A DNA stretch of 64,000 nt from Dryomyza anilis (lineage: Eukaryota; Arthropoda; Insecta; Diptera; Dryomyzidae). The notes beneath the pieces were generated by a model. That model did no database searches. It was not told where the DNA came from and was given only the letters and a program-made list of their open reading frames with translations. Of the stretch, positions 23,420 through 35,880 are shown piece by piece. The translations under genes and the position numbers were made by a program. Each line of letters opens with the position of its first letter. Position 1 is the first letter of the stretch. The stretch spans positions 8,475,529 to 8,539,528 of the forward strand of contig OX638132.1 of NCBI GenBank assembly GCA_951804985.1. The letters run 5' to 3'.

Positions 23420-24084
23420 ATGTTTTAGAAAATTAAATTACCTTGCCAATGGTATATCACATTTTTGAACCGCATGATTTCTTACTTTTTTAAAAGGTAC
23501 GTAAAGTTGAATATACAAAAATGAAAATACAAATTTTGACTTTGTCATTGATTTTCTCAGAATTTAGTTACGGATCTCCCTATCTTTTCTAATTAATAAT
23601 GATATAGCAGTTCTTTCCCAGTACTTTTCAACAAATTAAAGTGATTTTTAACTAGTAAAATATATTACAGAATTAATGAAACAGTCACGGGTCTTGTGAT
23701 TTGGTTGTAGAAATAAAATAATAAAAAAACGAAATATTCCAGAAATATTTTATAAAGTTATAATCACAAAACATTATTTCTGTTCATATTTCCAAACATA
23801 ATAATTGTTTCTTTTATTTCAATCAGTAAATCACAAGACCCACCACTGTTTAATTATTTCTGCAGCATTTTTAACTAAGTTAAAATCCCTGCGATTAGTA
23901 AGAAAATACTGAAAAATGCTGATCCGTAATGAAATTTTGGGAAAAATCAATGACTAAGATAAAATGTGTACTTTTATTTTTGTAAATTTCAACTTTACGT
24001 ACATTTTAGGAAAGGAAGAAATCGTGGGGTTCGCAGATGTGATATATCATTGGAAAGGTAATTTAATTGTCTAAAACTAAAATG
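23420..24084. mobile_element. Foldback element FB-1
   Basis: Long inverted arms (about 23420-23720 and 23810-24084) match over most of their length. Shared blocks are AAATTACCTTGCCAATGG, ACGTAAAGTTGAA, TTTTTGTATA versus its inverse, and AAATCACAAGACCC near the centre. The arms differ by small indels. A half copy (right arm only) is at about 60965-61275. No coding capacity. Confidence 0.7.
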
Positions 24085-25654
24085 TTTTTTTTTTTGTAAA
24101 ACTATTTTAATGGGTTTTTGTAGCTCGAAATCCAGATGCATCATTGGAAGTCGAAATTGTTATTTTGAAAACCTGATTTGAAATCTGTATGGGAGTAGGT
24201 TTACAAATAAAGATCTAATTTTAACAGTTACACACTTAAAATATATATCCTAAGCAGGTATTCCCGTTTTGAGAGTTCGAGCTAAGTTCAGACCAATTAA
24301 AATGTGCGTGATCCACCCACTTCTATTTCTCCACATTCGGACAATTTGTCGGACCATCGGTTTACAATAATTTTAAATTTCAATATTAATATTTTAATAT
24401 TATACAGATACATATTAGGTACTTGTTAAAAAATACATGACTGTTTAAAACAATGAACTTAAAAGGAATTAAATAACATATCGATCATTAATATAATACA
24501 ATTCCCAAACAGTTTTTTTTTTGATAAGGCTCCACTAAGTTTAATTTAGATCAGAATTCTTTGTAAAGGATGAATCAGGTTGCATTTCAGGGATTTGAAA
24601 TTAGGATTACAATAGTCGATACTGATAAAGATCTTTTCAGGTGTCGTTTGGAAGCGATCGTATTCTTATTATCAGGGACGGAAGCGAAATAGGGTTAACC
24701 TGAATTTATTTCAACTCGGATAAATGTCCAAATCGTATGAGAAATGTTGGGGTTTGTTTTATTTTTGTGGTAATTTTATTATTAGGTTATTTCATAGTTC
24801 ATGTCCATACTGTTTTTGAATACACTTCACCAAATTGAAGCACACTTTTTCAAAAATTCATCATATTAATGATTAATTCATAACATTGAAGTTTTGTAGG
24901 CATACATGAAGAACATACCTACATCTTTTTCAATATACTCAAGGATTGGAACATAAAAGAATAACATTTTCGAATTCGGTTTTGGTTGTCACCCTCGTTT
25001 CGATTTTTTTTTTAAGAAACCATTCACCAGAAACCATGTGGTTTTCGTTTAGATTTCGGTTATTTTACTTACATCAGAAATAAAAACCAATTATCTTACA
25101 ACTTGAAAAATTTAATAAAAAAAAAAGAAAATATAAATAAATATATTTATCCAAATGTATAAAAATTAAATGTTCTGTATGTGCCAGAGCATCACAAGAG
25201 AACGAACAGACGGATTTGCCTGATTCGATTTGTATTTTATTCGTGTCAATGCAAGAGTGGTTTAGAAAAAAACAAAAGTCGGAAAAACCCAAAGGAAAAA
25301 CTGGAAAATCAAAGAGATCTAAATTTCACACTCGGAACATGAAATTTGGGCAGAATGTTCATCTCCCGACTTAAGCGCGCACTACGAAAGGATTTCTTGA
25401 AATTCGCCTTCTAAGGTACATAAATGGGCGTGGCAAAATTTAACTTTTAATTTCGGTGAAATTAAGAAAGGCACAGTCATGAAATTTGGCTCAGTGACGT
25501 ATATTGTGGTTGTTTATATTTTTTCCAAATGTGGGCAGAATTGTACAAAGGGGCGTGTCCCTTTCCATATGACTAAAACTATAAAAAGTGTTGTAACTCC
25601 TGACTTATTAAGAGCGAAGTTGTACAAATCGAAACGAAGGATCATTTTATAATT
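24085..25654. other. Intergenic with repeat fragments
   Basis: At 24830-24900 a scrap of MITE-1-like sequence (AAAATTCATCATATTAATGA) is seen. 25360-25640 resembles dispersed fly repeat DNA, with two phrases like GGGCGTGTCC/GGGCGTGGCA, and leads directly into the Helitron-like copy at 25655. No gene recognised. Confidence 0.4.
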
Positions 25655-25789
25655 ATACCCTACACCTATGAGGTACAGGGTATATTAACTTTGTGCATAT
25701 ATTGTAACGCCCCTTAGGAGGCGTGTCCGGTATGGAAAAGTATATATATTCTTGATCAGCATCACTACCCGAGTCCGTTTAGCCATGTC

Positions 25790-25822
<33 letters not shown>

Positions 25823-26378
25823 TGCTGTCTTGCTGTCCGAATACAGAATAACTTGAGAAATACTGATCAGAATGCGATGAAATTTCGTCTCAATATATTT
25901 TATCCAAAAGTAGGAACTGAGTTTGAAAATGAGCCAAATCGGTCAACGGACACGCACACCTCCCATACAAGTCACTTTTATATAACTCTTTCGGAACTAA
26001 TAACTCGAAAAGTATTCAAGGTATAGTTATAAATTTTTAAACGTATTGTTAGAATTCACCTAAAAATATGTGGTCCAAAAATGGGCGTGATCCGCCCACT
26101 TTTTTTTTCATTATTTCCCGGGTTTTCATAGTGGAAATTTGATCCGTAAATTATTAAAATCAAATCTATGAAATATTAGCCTTTCAAAATTTTAAATATA
26201 GGCGTGGTCCGCCCAATTATATTTTTCAATTTTTTTTTTTAGTTGTTTATACTTTTATATAAATTTTTTAATTTATGGGGATATAAGACGTAAATTTCTG
26301 ATATATGAATAATATTCTGAGGGTTAATATCCCCACCAAATGTGTAGGGTATTCCATAGTCGGGCCCGACCGACTATA
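25655..26378 (+). mobile_element. Helitron-like/mini-me element K1
   Basis: Starts ATACCCTACACCTATGAGGT and ends TGTGTAGGGTATTCCATAGT, then GACCGACTATAA. Near the start is the mini-me signature: a (TA)n run, the conserved core TTCTTGATCAGCAT...GAGTC, then a (TGTC)n run (about 25788-25830). The last 30 bases can fold as a short hairpin (AGTCGGGCCCGACCGACT), as in nonautonomous Helitrons. Noncoding. Sister copies are K2 (46697-47380) and K3 (53047-53630). Confidence 0.75.
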
Positions 26379-26469
26379 AAAATCCGCCCCATGTGACCGA
26401 ACTTACCCGTGTGACCTTACTTTCCCAACTCGTTTTTAATATAATTCAATTCCCAAGTAACAACACCTA

Positions 26470-27630
26470 CTTGACATCTGCACGAATGCTTTTGAAATCC
26501 AATTGTAGACATTCATTTTATTTCAAAACATTGACTGTCGCCGACTCTATGCTTGAAAATCGAATGAATGCTCACAACAACAAAACACAAGTAGTGTCAA
26601 AACAAAGCACAAACAAGACGTAGTTGTAGTGAAGAGGTGAAAAATGATGTGCAATAAAAATTCAAATACTGAAATGGACTTCCTATGACACTGAGTACAC
26701 ACTGTACATTTTACATATTTTTATTATTTTTACACTAAAGAATTTCTTTAATATTGAACAAAAGAAAAAATTCAAAAGGTATGTCAAATAATATCTGTGG
26801 CAATATGAATTAACAACATAACTTGAGATATGCGAATTCATTTTGTGTCAAATTTTGACACTGATCCTCCCAATAGTTGCTGAGATATAACCAAAAAAAA
26901 AAAACGTAAAAGATTGTTATTAAATATTTATTTTCATTAAAAAAACTTTCGAAAAAAAATTGTAACAAAAACATATTGCAGACATTTATTTTAATTAAAT
27001 TTTTCTTAAATTTGCAAAAATAATTTTCGAATTATCTTTAAAGATCATTTCCGTAATCAATTGTAAAGTTTCAAAATGCTCTCCTGAAAAGTTTACATAA
27101 TGGATATGTGCTTTTATTTAATATAGCCACAGATATTTTATATTCCGTTTTTTTGATATCGAACAACATTTTTTCCTTTATTTAATTTTTTGATAAAATT
27201 TATTTTTAATATATTTTGCTTTTCGACCAATGTTATTTTTGTTGTACAAAATTTTTTTTTACAATTATTTTTTTTTTTTTAATAATGTTTCTACAGTTTT
27301 TATAAACACATAAATACTAACTACAACATTATTGCCTTCGAACGCCGATCGGCAGATTTGTTGTTGTTATTGTCAATGTTATCTTCCCAGTCGTTACACG
27401 TTGCGCTCACTCGATGCACTCACTGTATTCGTTGTATGTTCAGCGACAGCAGTGTCATTTGCTTTTGTTTTTCAAAATATTGAATATCTTGAAAAATGTT
27501 TTGACACTACTTGAAACCAATGAAACAAATACTGTTGTGAAGTGTAGTCGGTGGAGAGGCTTCACTGTAATACTGTCGACTGTCATTGCAAAATGCAATC
27601 AATACTGTAGAGTGCAGTAGTGTATATTTA
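26470..27630 (-). mobile_element. Element H, copy 2
   Basis: Inverse orientation to copy 1. It starts CTTGACATCTGCACGAATGC and runs through GTCGCCGACTCTATGCTTG, AAGACGTAGTTGTAGTGAAG, CGAACGCCGATCGGCAGATT and finally TGTAGAGTGCAGTAGTGTAT. The middle (26650-27300) is AT-rich and longer than in the other copies, so it may contain another insertion. Confidence 0.6.
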
Positions 27631-29038
27631 ACAGAGCTAACTTCGATTCCATTTATGGAGATGTCGTTAGTAAGATAAAATTAGTTTGAATTTTAGTATT
27701 TAATGTGCATTGTATATTAAGTTTTAAGTTTCACTTACCTCAAAAACAAAGTACAGTAATTAAAAAGCACTTAATACGTAAAGTACTAAAAATGGAATAC
27801 GCAAAAATGCTAAAAATTATGTAAACATTTTGTGTACCTCATATGACTTCCCGCTTAAGCCAACTTAAAATATAAAATACTCCACAACACATTTATGCAA
27901 CTTTTATCCGATGAACATTGAAATGTTTTATTTGCCCGTAAAAGCAAGAGAGGAATTTCTGCATGCAGTAGTATGATGCGTTATGAATATAAAAAATGTT
28001 TTAATATGATAAAAAGAAGTAGAAAAGGAATAATAATAAGAAGAAGTCGCATACTTCAAAATACATATAGCATTTTGAAATGATGTTGCTGCTACTAAAG
28101 GAATCGATAACAAAAGCGAAATTTGCATCCTTGCTATTCTCTGGCTAGCAAAACACACGACCAGCAATCAGGATAATTTCGACGTCCCCGACTGCCTCGG
28201 ACCCGTTCGAAATGACTTTTATAAATGTGTTTGTTTGTTTGTGTGTGTATCAATGTGGGTGGCATATACAGAAAATGTGTGGTGGTTTTATGGCTTATAT
28301 GGTCGAATACCTTATACTCTTCCTTCGGTTTTACTATTTTCAACGACATCAGCGATTCCTTTTGTTGATTTTCTTTTGTGCGACGAGCGACGAAAGTTCA
28401 ACATTATTTTTCTTCATTTTTTTGTTGTGATATTTTCATGAACAGCAACAACAAGTAATGATTTTTTTTTATGTAGTTTTCATACCTTAGAATTTTCTCA
28501 TTTGGCGCTCTATTGTTGTTAACCTTCCAGACGCGCTAAATGCGAAGCCCGTGACACAAGGTGATTGATTGATTTCCACTGCTTATTTATACGGACTCGA
28601 ACATTGTGCACTCAAAAAAATAAAAATAAAATAATAAAAGTCCGGCACTCGTACGAAGCAATAAAAATGAAAAATGCTCCAAAAATATGCATAAAGTCGT
28701 AAAATTGCACATAAAAAAGTTAAATAAAAAATTAAATAAATAAAAGTAAAGAGCTATTTTTTTACCTCCGGTCGTTAGTGCGTTAACAGAATGTTTTTGC
28801 ATAATGCAAAATCCTTAAAAATATCAAGTGAAGAAGTAAATATTTGGAAAATATTGCTAAGTAGTTCCCAAACTTGCAACACTTTTAATAATAAGTAGAA
28901 ATCAGTGATGCAAATTGAATTGGTGAAACAAACAAAAACTTTTTAAAAGTTTTTTTTTTTTTAATAAATAATGTCCATTTGAAATCGATTTGAAATGCAA
29001 TTTTGTATCCGAAAATGTTTAGTATTACGTCTTTATAA
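27631..29038. other. Intergenic, mixed composition
   Basis: No gene recognised. 28120-28450 is GC-richer, with a GTTTGTTTGTGTGTGTAT run, and has overlapping short frames on both strands that match no family. Several minus-strand frames are low-complexity. Confidence 0.35.
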
Positions 29039-29936
29039 ATAACTGGCTGGACCCGTACACGACTCGTGCAAAGAATTTGTGAATGCGAGGTTATGGAGCA
29101 ATTTTATTAATATAAATAACATTTTTATTATTTATATCAGGGACCCGTGGACGTATTTTTTATTGGTTTTATAAATGTCGTAACCAAAACCAAACTAATT
29201 CTCCGCTAAAACAACTTTTCTCAATTCTTTCTCAGACTATGCTTCCCCGTAGAATTCTTCACAGTAGAATTCTTTCCCGTAGAATTCTTTCCCGTAGAAT
29301 TCTTTCCCATAGAGTTTTTCCCAGTAGAAGTTTAAGTGTGGTTAGTTTTAGTGTGGTGAGTTGTGTGGTGAATTTTTTGTGGTGAGTTTTAGTGTGGTGA
29401 GTTTTAGTGTAGTAAATTTTAATGTGGTGAGTTTTAGTGTGGTGAGTTTTAGTGTGGTGAGTTTTAGTGTGGTGAGTTTTAGTGTGGTGAATTTGAATGT
29501 GGTGAATTTTAGTGTGGTGAATTTGAGTGTGGTGAATTTGAGTGTGGTGAATTTTAGTGTGGTGAATTTTAGTGTGATGACTTTTAGTGTGATGAGTTTC
29601 AGTGCGGTGAATTTTAGTGTGGTTGATTTTGTTTTCTATACTTTTTTTTCTGTTGTTTTTGAGTTATTGCTTAAGTTTTGTGCTTTTAATTTTGTTTTTG
29701 CTTTTGTTTTTGTGTTTTTGCTTTTGTATTTTTTTTGTATTTGTGTTTTTTGTTTCATCTTCTTAGCTTGTGCATGTGCCGAGTTATGTCGTTTTGAAAG
29801 TTTAGGTTGTATGGGAGGTGCCACGCCCCTTTGTCCAATCCCGCCCATATATAGCCTATGACACCCTCCGTACTCCATAGTATCCTGGTGCAAAATTTCA
29901 GTTAAATCGGTTCAGTGGTTTAGACGTGATGCTGGA

Positions 29937-29978
<42 letters not shown>

Positions 29979-30027
29979 CGACAGACTGACAGACGGACGG
30001 ACCAAGAGTTTTATATATATAGATATA
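29039..30027 (+). mobile_element. Composite element L carrying two 15-bp minisatellites
   Basis: The left end AACTGGCTGGACCCGTACAC is the start of a dispersed repeat that also appears (as AGCTGGACCCATGCACAGC) at about 48453. The right end runs CGGTTCAGTGGTTTAGACGT, then a (CAGA)n tract (29940-30000), then GTTTTATATATATAG. Between them lie CCCGTAGAATTCTTT x4 (29252-29330), AGTTTTAGTGTGGTG x about 19 (29340-29630) and a TTTTTG-rich tract (29640-29750). It is related in layout to the microsatellite-bearing mini-me elements. Confidence 0.6.
29252..29632. repeat. Two adjoining 15-bp minisatellites
   Basis: Units of CCCGTAGAATTCTTT change directly into units of AGTTTTAGTGTGGTG near 29335, with the 15-bp period kept. 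In the second array GAATTT, GAATTTG and GACTTT variants replace GAGTTTT. The inverse pair of the same two arrays lies at 36440-36695. Confidence 0.9.
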
Positions 30028-30533
30028 AAATATATCATTAGAAAATTGAATTCATTACTTTTCCAATGAGACTAAGTTCAATATTCAACTTAAGCACTCA
30101 GAAAAAATCGCTATAAATCACACAAAATTTGGTAATAAAACAGTTATAGTATTCAAAAATAATAATTTTAATATAAACTCAAAAATAATTTAATAGCTAG
30201 TATTTTGTTGTATTTAACAATATTTACCAATTAAAAAAAATAACACTACTCAACAAAATGAGAAAAAATGTTTGCCGTGGACATCCCATACATCAATTCG
30301 ATATAATTTGCGCTCGCTGATTTTGATTTGATTTGATACTCAGTTTTTTTTTATTACGTAACGATTTTACTAAAATTGATCCAGAATTTTTAGGCCTTTT
30401 CCGTCACTTTTTAGAATTAATAAAATACAGTCTTATATAATCCGTTTTTCAAAAAACTGTAAACGCAATTTTTCTGATAATTGTCAAGACTAATTGCAAT
30501 ATACTTATAAATACTATAATTCCGATAGGTTTT

Positions 30534-31466
30534 TACACGCATAGAAAAGATTTGTTTGAATATGTTTGAATGTAATTAAAAAGTAATACGAAATTACCAT
30601 ACATGTATTAGGAATGAAGTGTAATTAAATTATAATCGAAATTGAATTTATTTTTGTTCACGTGTAAACATTATTATATTGCCCAGCAGAATCTGTCAAA
30701 TTTACCATAAATATGTTACAATACAAACATACAATTTTAATTGCATTTGAATAAACTGTTTCTTGGCAATTTACTTGGTAAAAACTATGTTTCGAAACAC
30801 AGAAAATGCTAATCAAATCTAAATACAACGTATGTTCGCAACGCTTGTCTTAATTCGATAACTTATCGACTGACGAAGTTGGCAACGTTGTGCAGCATTT
30901 TCTATCTACGCCATCTTTTGGCATCGTTTGAACATATTGATGTTTAAAAACAAACAAAAAAGAAATTGGATTTAAATAAATGTATTCTTCCAATATTCTT
31001 CTTGTATACGAAGTTGGCACTCGTTGCGCAGAATTTTCTACCTATGTCTCTTTTGTCGTCGTTTAAAGTATGTATAGGGTCATTTTAAACATACTGACGT
31101 TTGAAAATCAGCTCTCTTCTTGTATACAAAGTTGACACGGTGATCGGCATTTTTATATTCAGGTCATTTAAAATCATATTTTATTTTGAACATATTTATG
31201 TTTCGGTTCAAATATTTATTTTATTTGGATGTAGTAATTATTATGTTTCCATTAGAACATACTCCATTGTAAGGGGCAACATTAAAATGTTTCCGGGATA
31301 TTATAATGTAAGTCAGAGCTCATTACAACACTGTTCAAGTCTCAATACAACCCTCTTTACAAATGATTTATCAGTCAATTATATATTATGTTTACATAAA
31401 ATTCCAAACATACATGTTAATGCCTGCATAATTATGTTTGGGAGAGCCCTTTTTTTGCAGCGTGTA
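30534..31466 (+). mobile_element. MITE-4 copy 2
   Basis: TA-CACGCATAGAAAAGATTT at the left, TTTTTTTGCAGCGTG-TA at the right (TA at 31465-31466). Three diverged internal units start CGAAGTTGGCA or CAAAGTTGACA (30877, 31010, 31128) and continue CGTTG.GCAG.ATTTTCTA in the first two. Noncoding. Confidence 0.75.
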
Positions 31467-31702
31467 AGATTTTTGAATATAAACTCGAAAAATATTAATT
31501 TTTTTTCGACTATTTTTGGTCGGGTTTTTTTAGCATTGTGAAAACGATAAATAAGAAAATTATTTATGGTAATGTAGTGCATAGTTCAAGCTAACGACGA
31601 AAATTACTAACTTTTTTTTATCGGTTCTATTATGTAAAATATGCTCTATCAGCCCAATTTCCGTCAAAACTTGTTAAAATTTAAAATGCTTGTATATTAT
31701 AT

Positions 31703-31973
31703 TATATCGTCGTTGTAGAGCGAAAAGTCACCAAATACATTTTCAAAATGCCAAATATTCATTTACAAAAATCTGCATATATCTGTCTATTTTTAATCGA
31801 TGTTTTTTTTACGAATTTTTTTTTACCTTATGACAAGAAAATGTAAATCTATCAATTGATATTTCAACTTTAAGAATGCATCACTTACTTTTTATAATAT
31901 TAATCAACAAACTCGAAATTTAAATTTTTCATAAACATGTATTTGGTGACTTTTCGTTCTACAACGACGATAT
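31703..31973. mobile_element. MITE-5, complete copy
   Basis: A 271-bp element with a 38-bp terminal inverted repeat differing at one position. It starts TATATCGTCGTTGTAGAGCG and continues AAAAGTCACCAAATACAT. Flanking DNA is TATA-rich, so the target duplication (TA or TATA) is ambiguous. A left-end fragment is at 12436. Confidence 0.85.
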
Positions 31974-32074
31974 ATACAATATATATAGTTTAATTTTTCC
32001 TATTGACCAATTTTTATATTAATAAACTATGGCATTTTTTGTGAGTGGTATTCACATGCTATAAATTAATATAA

Positions 32075-33200
32075 ATCGACACCTCTTACGAAAACCCACA
32101 CGATTTAATTTGCTTACGAAATACGGCACATTAAAAAATGTTTCATTAAAACAAGAATAAGTTTGTTTATCTACGAAAAAAAGCACTCAATTAGTTTAGC
32201 CACGAAAAGAATCTCATTTTCTCCCCGCGCAGAAGCAAATATTTATCTTTCCCACGTATAAAAACACATTTATTTATTATCTACGAACAAAAGCACATTT
32301 TTAATTTCGCCACGAATAAAAGCATATATGTATTGTCATTACAGATATTCCAATATCCATATGAGTAAGAAATGACAAAATGTTGATGATGGAGGTAATA
32401 GTGTATTTGATGAATTTATTGATTTTTTTTTAGATGAAACGGTTCCAATGGGTGTAGATTCACAAGCAGTTGCGTCATTGGAACGTTTTTTTTTGTTCAT
32501 AGATCAGTTCTAATCGGCATAGATGTGCATCCGAATGAGTCATTGGAACTTTTTGTTGGATGGAATTGTTCTAATGGACATCTTGAATATTTTTTTTCTG
32601 AAAAAATGGGTTCTGACCAAATCCCAATTAAACTAATTTTTCCAAAAAAGTATCCAATAATGCCAGTGGGTTCTGGCTAAATACCAATGGAACAAAATGT
32701 TTTAAAAGTATATTAAAATAACGCAAGTGGGTTCACGCCAAATTCCAACTAAACCAATTTGTCTAAAAAGTGTTTTGGCCAAATCTCAATTGAACTAATT
32801 TGTTCAAAAAATGTCCAATGACACATGAGAACAAATGAGGAACAAAATTTTCCAAAAAAATTTACAATCTCGCAAGTGGGTTTTAGTGAAATCCCAATTT
32901 TCCAACTAAATTTGCTCTTGTGCACAAAACAGGGTACGGGGATAAATTTCTTTAATAAATATTTATGCTTTTATTCTTGGCGAAATGATAGACATTCTAT
33001 TTTTCGTAGCTTAATGTAAAGGTATTTCTTTTCGTAGCGAAAATACAGTTATTCCTTGTTTCGTGGCTAAAAAATTTATATGCTTCTTTTCTTAGATATA
33101 ATAAAAATGTGATTGTTTTCATGGACAAACTGAACTTACGCTTCTTTTCGTCGTTACGAAAAACAAATTGAACGTGTGGGTTTTCGTAAGAGGCGTCGAT
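32075..33200. mobile_element. Foldback element FB-3 with internal tandem units
   Basis: A 28-bp inverted terminal repeat (32075-32102 and 33173-33200) starts ATCGACACCTCTTACGAAAA on the left. Next to it, on both sides, are diverged units of the type CTACGAAAAAAAGCACAT spaced about 30-40 bp. The centre (32590-32900) has about five units of the type GTGGGTTCTGGCCAAATCCC followed by AATT.AACTAATTTGT, at about 60-bp spacing. This layout, inverted ends with direct subrepeats, is that of foldback transposons. No open frame. Confidence 0.75.
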
Positions 33201-33419
33201 ATATATTTTTTAAATTAATTAATTGCTATAATTTTTTTCTACGAATTAAAAAAAAAAAAAATCCAAAAATATTATTTGAAAAAAAAAAAAAACTTTAAAA
33301 ATGTCGTCACAAATTTGTCCGAATAAAAAACCAAAAAAAATTTGTTGTAAAAAATTTGTTCAAAAAAATTTATTTTCGAAAAAAAAAATGTTAAAAAAAT
33401 ATTTTTCATCAAAAAAAAA

Positions 33420-33493
33420 AAGTTTGTTAACATCGCTTCTTCCTCATTTCGAATGAAATAAGGGCCAAAGATTCCACCGCACAGTGTGCCCAA
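33420..33493 (-). pseudogene. Scrap of mariner-type transposase
   Basis: The minus-strand frame LCGGIFGPYFIRNEEEAM resembles the CG.W.GGIIGPYFF block of rosa-like/DUF4817 mariner transposases, also present in the relic at 2425-3530. Only about 25 residues remain before T/A-only sequence. It is too short to place in a family with certainty. Confidence 0.35.
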
Positions 33494-34970
33494 ACGCTCT
33501 TAAATCGGGTGAAATTCAGTATTTACGGAACCACTCAACCGATTTAAAAAATTTGAAAAGTGTTCATACAGAGAAAACTTGAGAGAACTCAAGTTTTGAA
33601 ATTAGAGTTTGTATCTTTAATGTTTATATAGATAAAAATCCGTAAAGTTGAAATTTTTTTCATGAAAAATCTTTTATAAATTGAAAAAAAAAAACCATAA
33701 GTTATCCGATTTTAAATATTATTTTGTTTGTGAAAAGCTTACATTGAGATCTAAAGAAAATGTGCTTACATGAAAAAATATCTTGATTAGTTTTAAAGAT
33801 ATAGACTGATAAAAATATTTCTTGAATATGTTAATCAGCTACAAAATTTGCAATTTTTATCACATTTGCATCTTTTGAGTGTATCGCATAAAATCGATGT
33901 TAGGCGTAACAATTTATTCAACATTCCAATTATACCTTTTCGTTTTATTCTTTTTCTACATATATCTGTCCATTTACATATCATACTAAATAATATGCAA
34001 TTATATGCTGCTTCATCTCCCGCCACACATGAATTCTTTATGAATATTAGTAAAGCCATATTTCGGTCATTTGTGGGGCTTACCATGCCGGTCCGGATCA
34101 CTGTAGTATTTCGCCGGATTATGTAAGCATAATTTAAAGAAAACATATGTATGCTTAGTAACTGGCTTTTAGTATTAAAAAATGCTATCATTGAACATAT
34201 TTCTCAGTATAAACATAATTTATTTTTTGTTTTGTTATATATTTATTTGCCGATGAAAATTTTGCACGGCACTCGAACCTTTTTCCGGCTCAGTGCGAAG
34301 GACATCGACAAACAGAAGACAACAAAAGAAGCGATGAATACAGTAGTCGTGCTTCTATTAGTTGCGAAGGCTAAAAGAAAAGCAATTTAAAAATGTACGC
34401 ACCCCCCGTACTACACCCCGAATCAGTCGTTTATACACGCAGTCGAATATTTGTATTTATTAGAATGAGTAAAAAAATGTTTCCTTTATCTTTGTGCGAG
34501 TTGAATCTCTGTTGGTAGTCTCAAGAATTGCTTGAAATAAAAATAAATATAAAAAAAAAAATGCTACAAAAGGAGAAAAGAAAGAAAAACAGTTTGTTTA
34601 TTTGTTTATCAATTTCCGCTTCATATTTGGATGTTCCTCTTGAGCATCCGGTTTAGGGTTGGAAATAACGCCGGTTTACAAATACATATTGAGTGTGCGA
34701 ATAAAAATAATATGTATTATTTTTTGAGTTTTATACGATGTAAATTGTGTGAAATGGTGACACAACTCAACTTATCAAAAAAAAAAAAAATAAAAAAAAT
34801 TATATGTGTTATGGCAAATATTCAATTTTTTAAATCGTCAATTTTTTTGTGACTATTTGGTCTCGGACAATTCAACTTCAAAACAATTTTTATACCAGAA
34901 AATGTTTGTCCGAAAAAAATTCGGTTTTGACGAATTTAGCGCAGCATAATTCTACCCTAAAACTATATCC
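33494..34970. other. Intergenic, AT-rich
   Basis: No gene recognised. 33840-34130 gives open frames on both strands with no family signature. 34260-34390 is GC-richer and likewise unassigned. Confidence 0.35.
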
Positions 34971-34974
34971 GGTC

Positions 34975-35880
34975 AGGGCTTCATTCTCTGTCATTCTTCA
35001 ATTAAATTTTTTCACGATCCGATTCTTTGCTCAGTCAATTCTTACCGATTTATTTTTCAACGAGTCAAATCTTCTATTTTTCCAGCAATTTCTCGACATT
35101 TTTCCCTGGTAAATGAGCCCATCAATTATTTCTACATTCTACTTTTCCCCGGACAATATACATTTATTCTCACGGATAGTTATTTTCCTCATCAATTTTT
35201 TCCAAAGACCGGCCTAGACAATTCTTTTCCCGTGAATGAGCCCATGAAAAAATTCAGCAATTCAAATTTGATCAATTTTCTCAGTCCAATTTTTTCTTGT
35301 GTCAAATAATCGCCGCACAATTTATCCCAGAGACAGTTCTTTCCCGGTAAATTGCCACTGGGAAGTATTGCCTCAGGAATAATTTCCCGGGAAAGAACTG
35401 ATTCGAAGAGTATTTATATCAGAAAAGAATTGTCTTGGAAATAATGGTCCGGTCTAAAATTATATCGGGAATGCATTGTCTTGCTGAGGGAATTGTTTGT
35501 TTGGGGATTATACAGTGAAAAATGTTTACTGGAAATTACTGTCTTTGAGATGAATTGTGCGGGGATTAACTGTCACAAGGGAAAATTGCACTGAGAGAAT
35601 TGTTAACGTCTGAATTGTTTCAAGAGCTCATTGACCGGGAAAATGATTGTCTAGGCCGGTCATTGGAAAGAATTGATTAGGATCCGTGAGAATAAATGTA
35701 CATTGTCCGGCGAAAAGTAGAATGTAGAATTATTTCATGAGCTCATTTACCTGGGAAAAATGTCGGGAAATTACTGGAATAATTGAAGATTTGACTTGTT
35801 GAAAAATTGACCGGTCAGAATTGACTGAGCGAAGAATTGGATCGTGAACAAGTTTAAGTGCAGAATGAAGCAATTCTTTC
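34975..35880. mobile_element. Foldback element FB-4 (large imperfect palindrome)
   Basis: Left arm about 34975-35345, right arm about 35400-35878, with the centre near 35370. Paired blocks, read on the left, are CACGATCCGATTCTTTGCTC, GAGTCAAATCTTCTATTTTT, CTGGTAAATGAGCCCAT, CTACATTCTACTTTTCCCCG, CATTTATTCTCACGGAT and GACCGGCCTAGACAATTCTT. Each has its inverse in the right arm in mirror order. Both arms are made of diverged units around ACAATTCTTTCCCGG. Noncoding. Confidence 0.75.

Larger units (their letters stand above)
30092..32050 (+). mobile_element. MITE-2 copy with two nested MITEs
   Basis: The left end CACTCAGAAAAAATCGCTAT and the right end TTCCTATTGACCAATTTTTA...TTTTTTGTGAGTG are MITE-2-like. 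The inserted MITE-4 (30534-31466) and MITE-5 (31703-31973) explain most of the extra length. Confidence 0.55.

Noticed and set aside
25788..25835. Stand-alone TGTC microsatellite
   Set aside because: It is the internal (GTCY)n part of a mini-me/Helitron-like element, as are those at 46828-46900 and 29940-30000.
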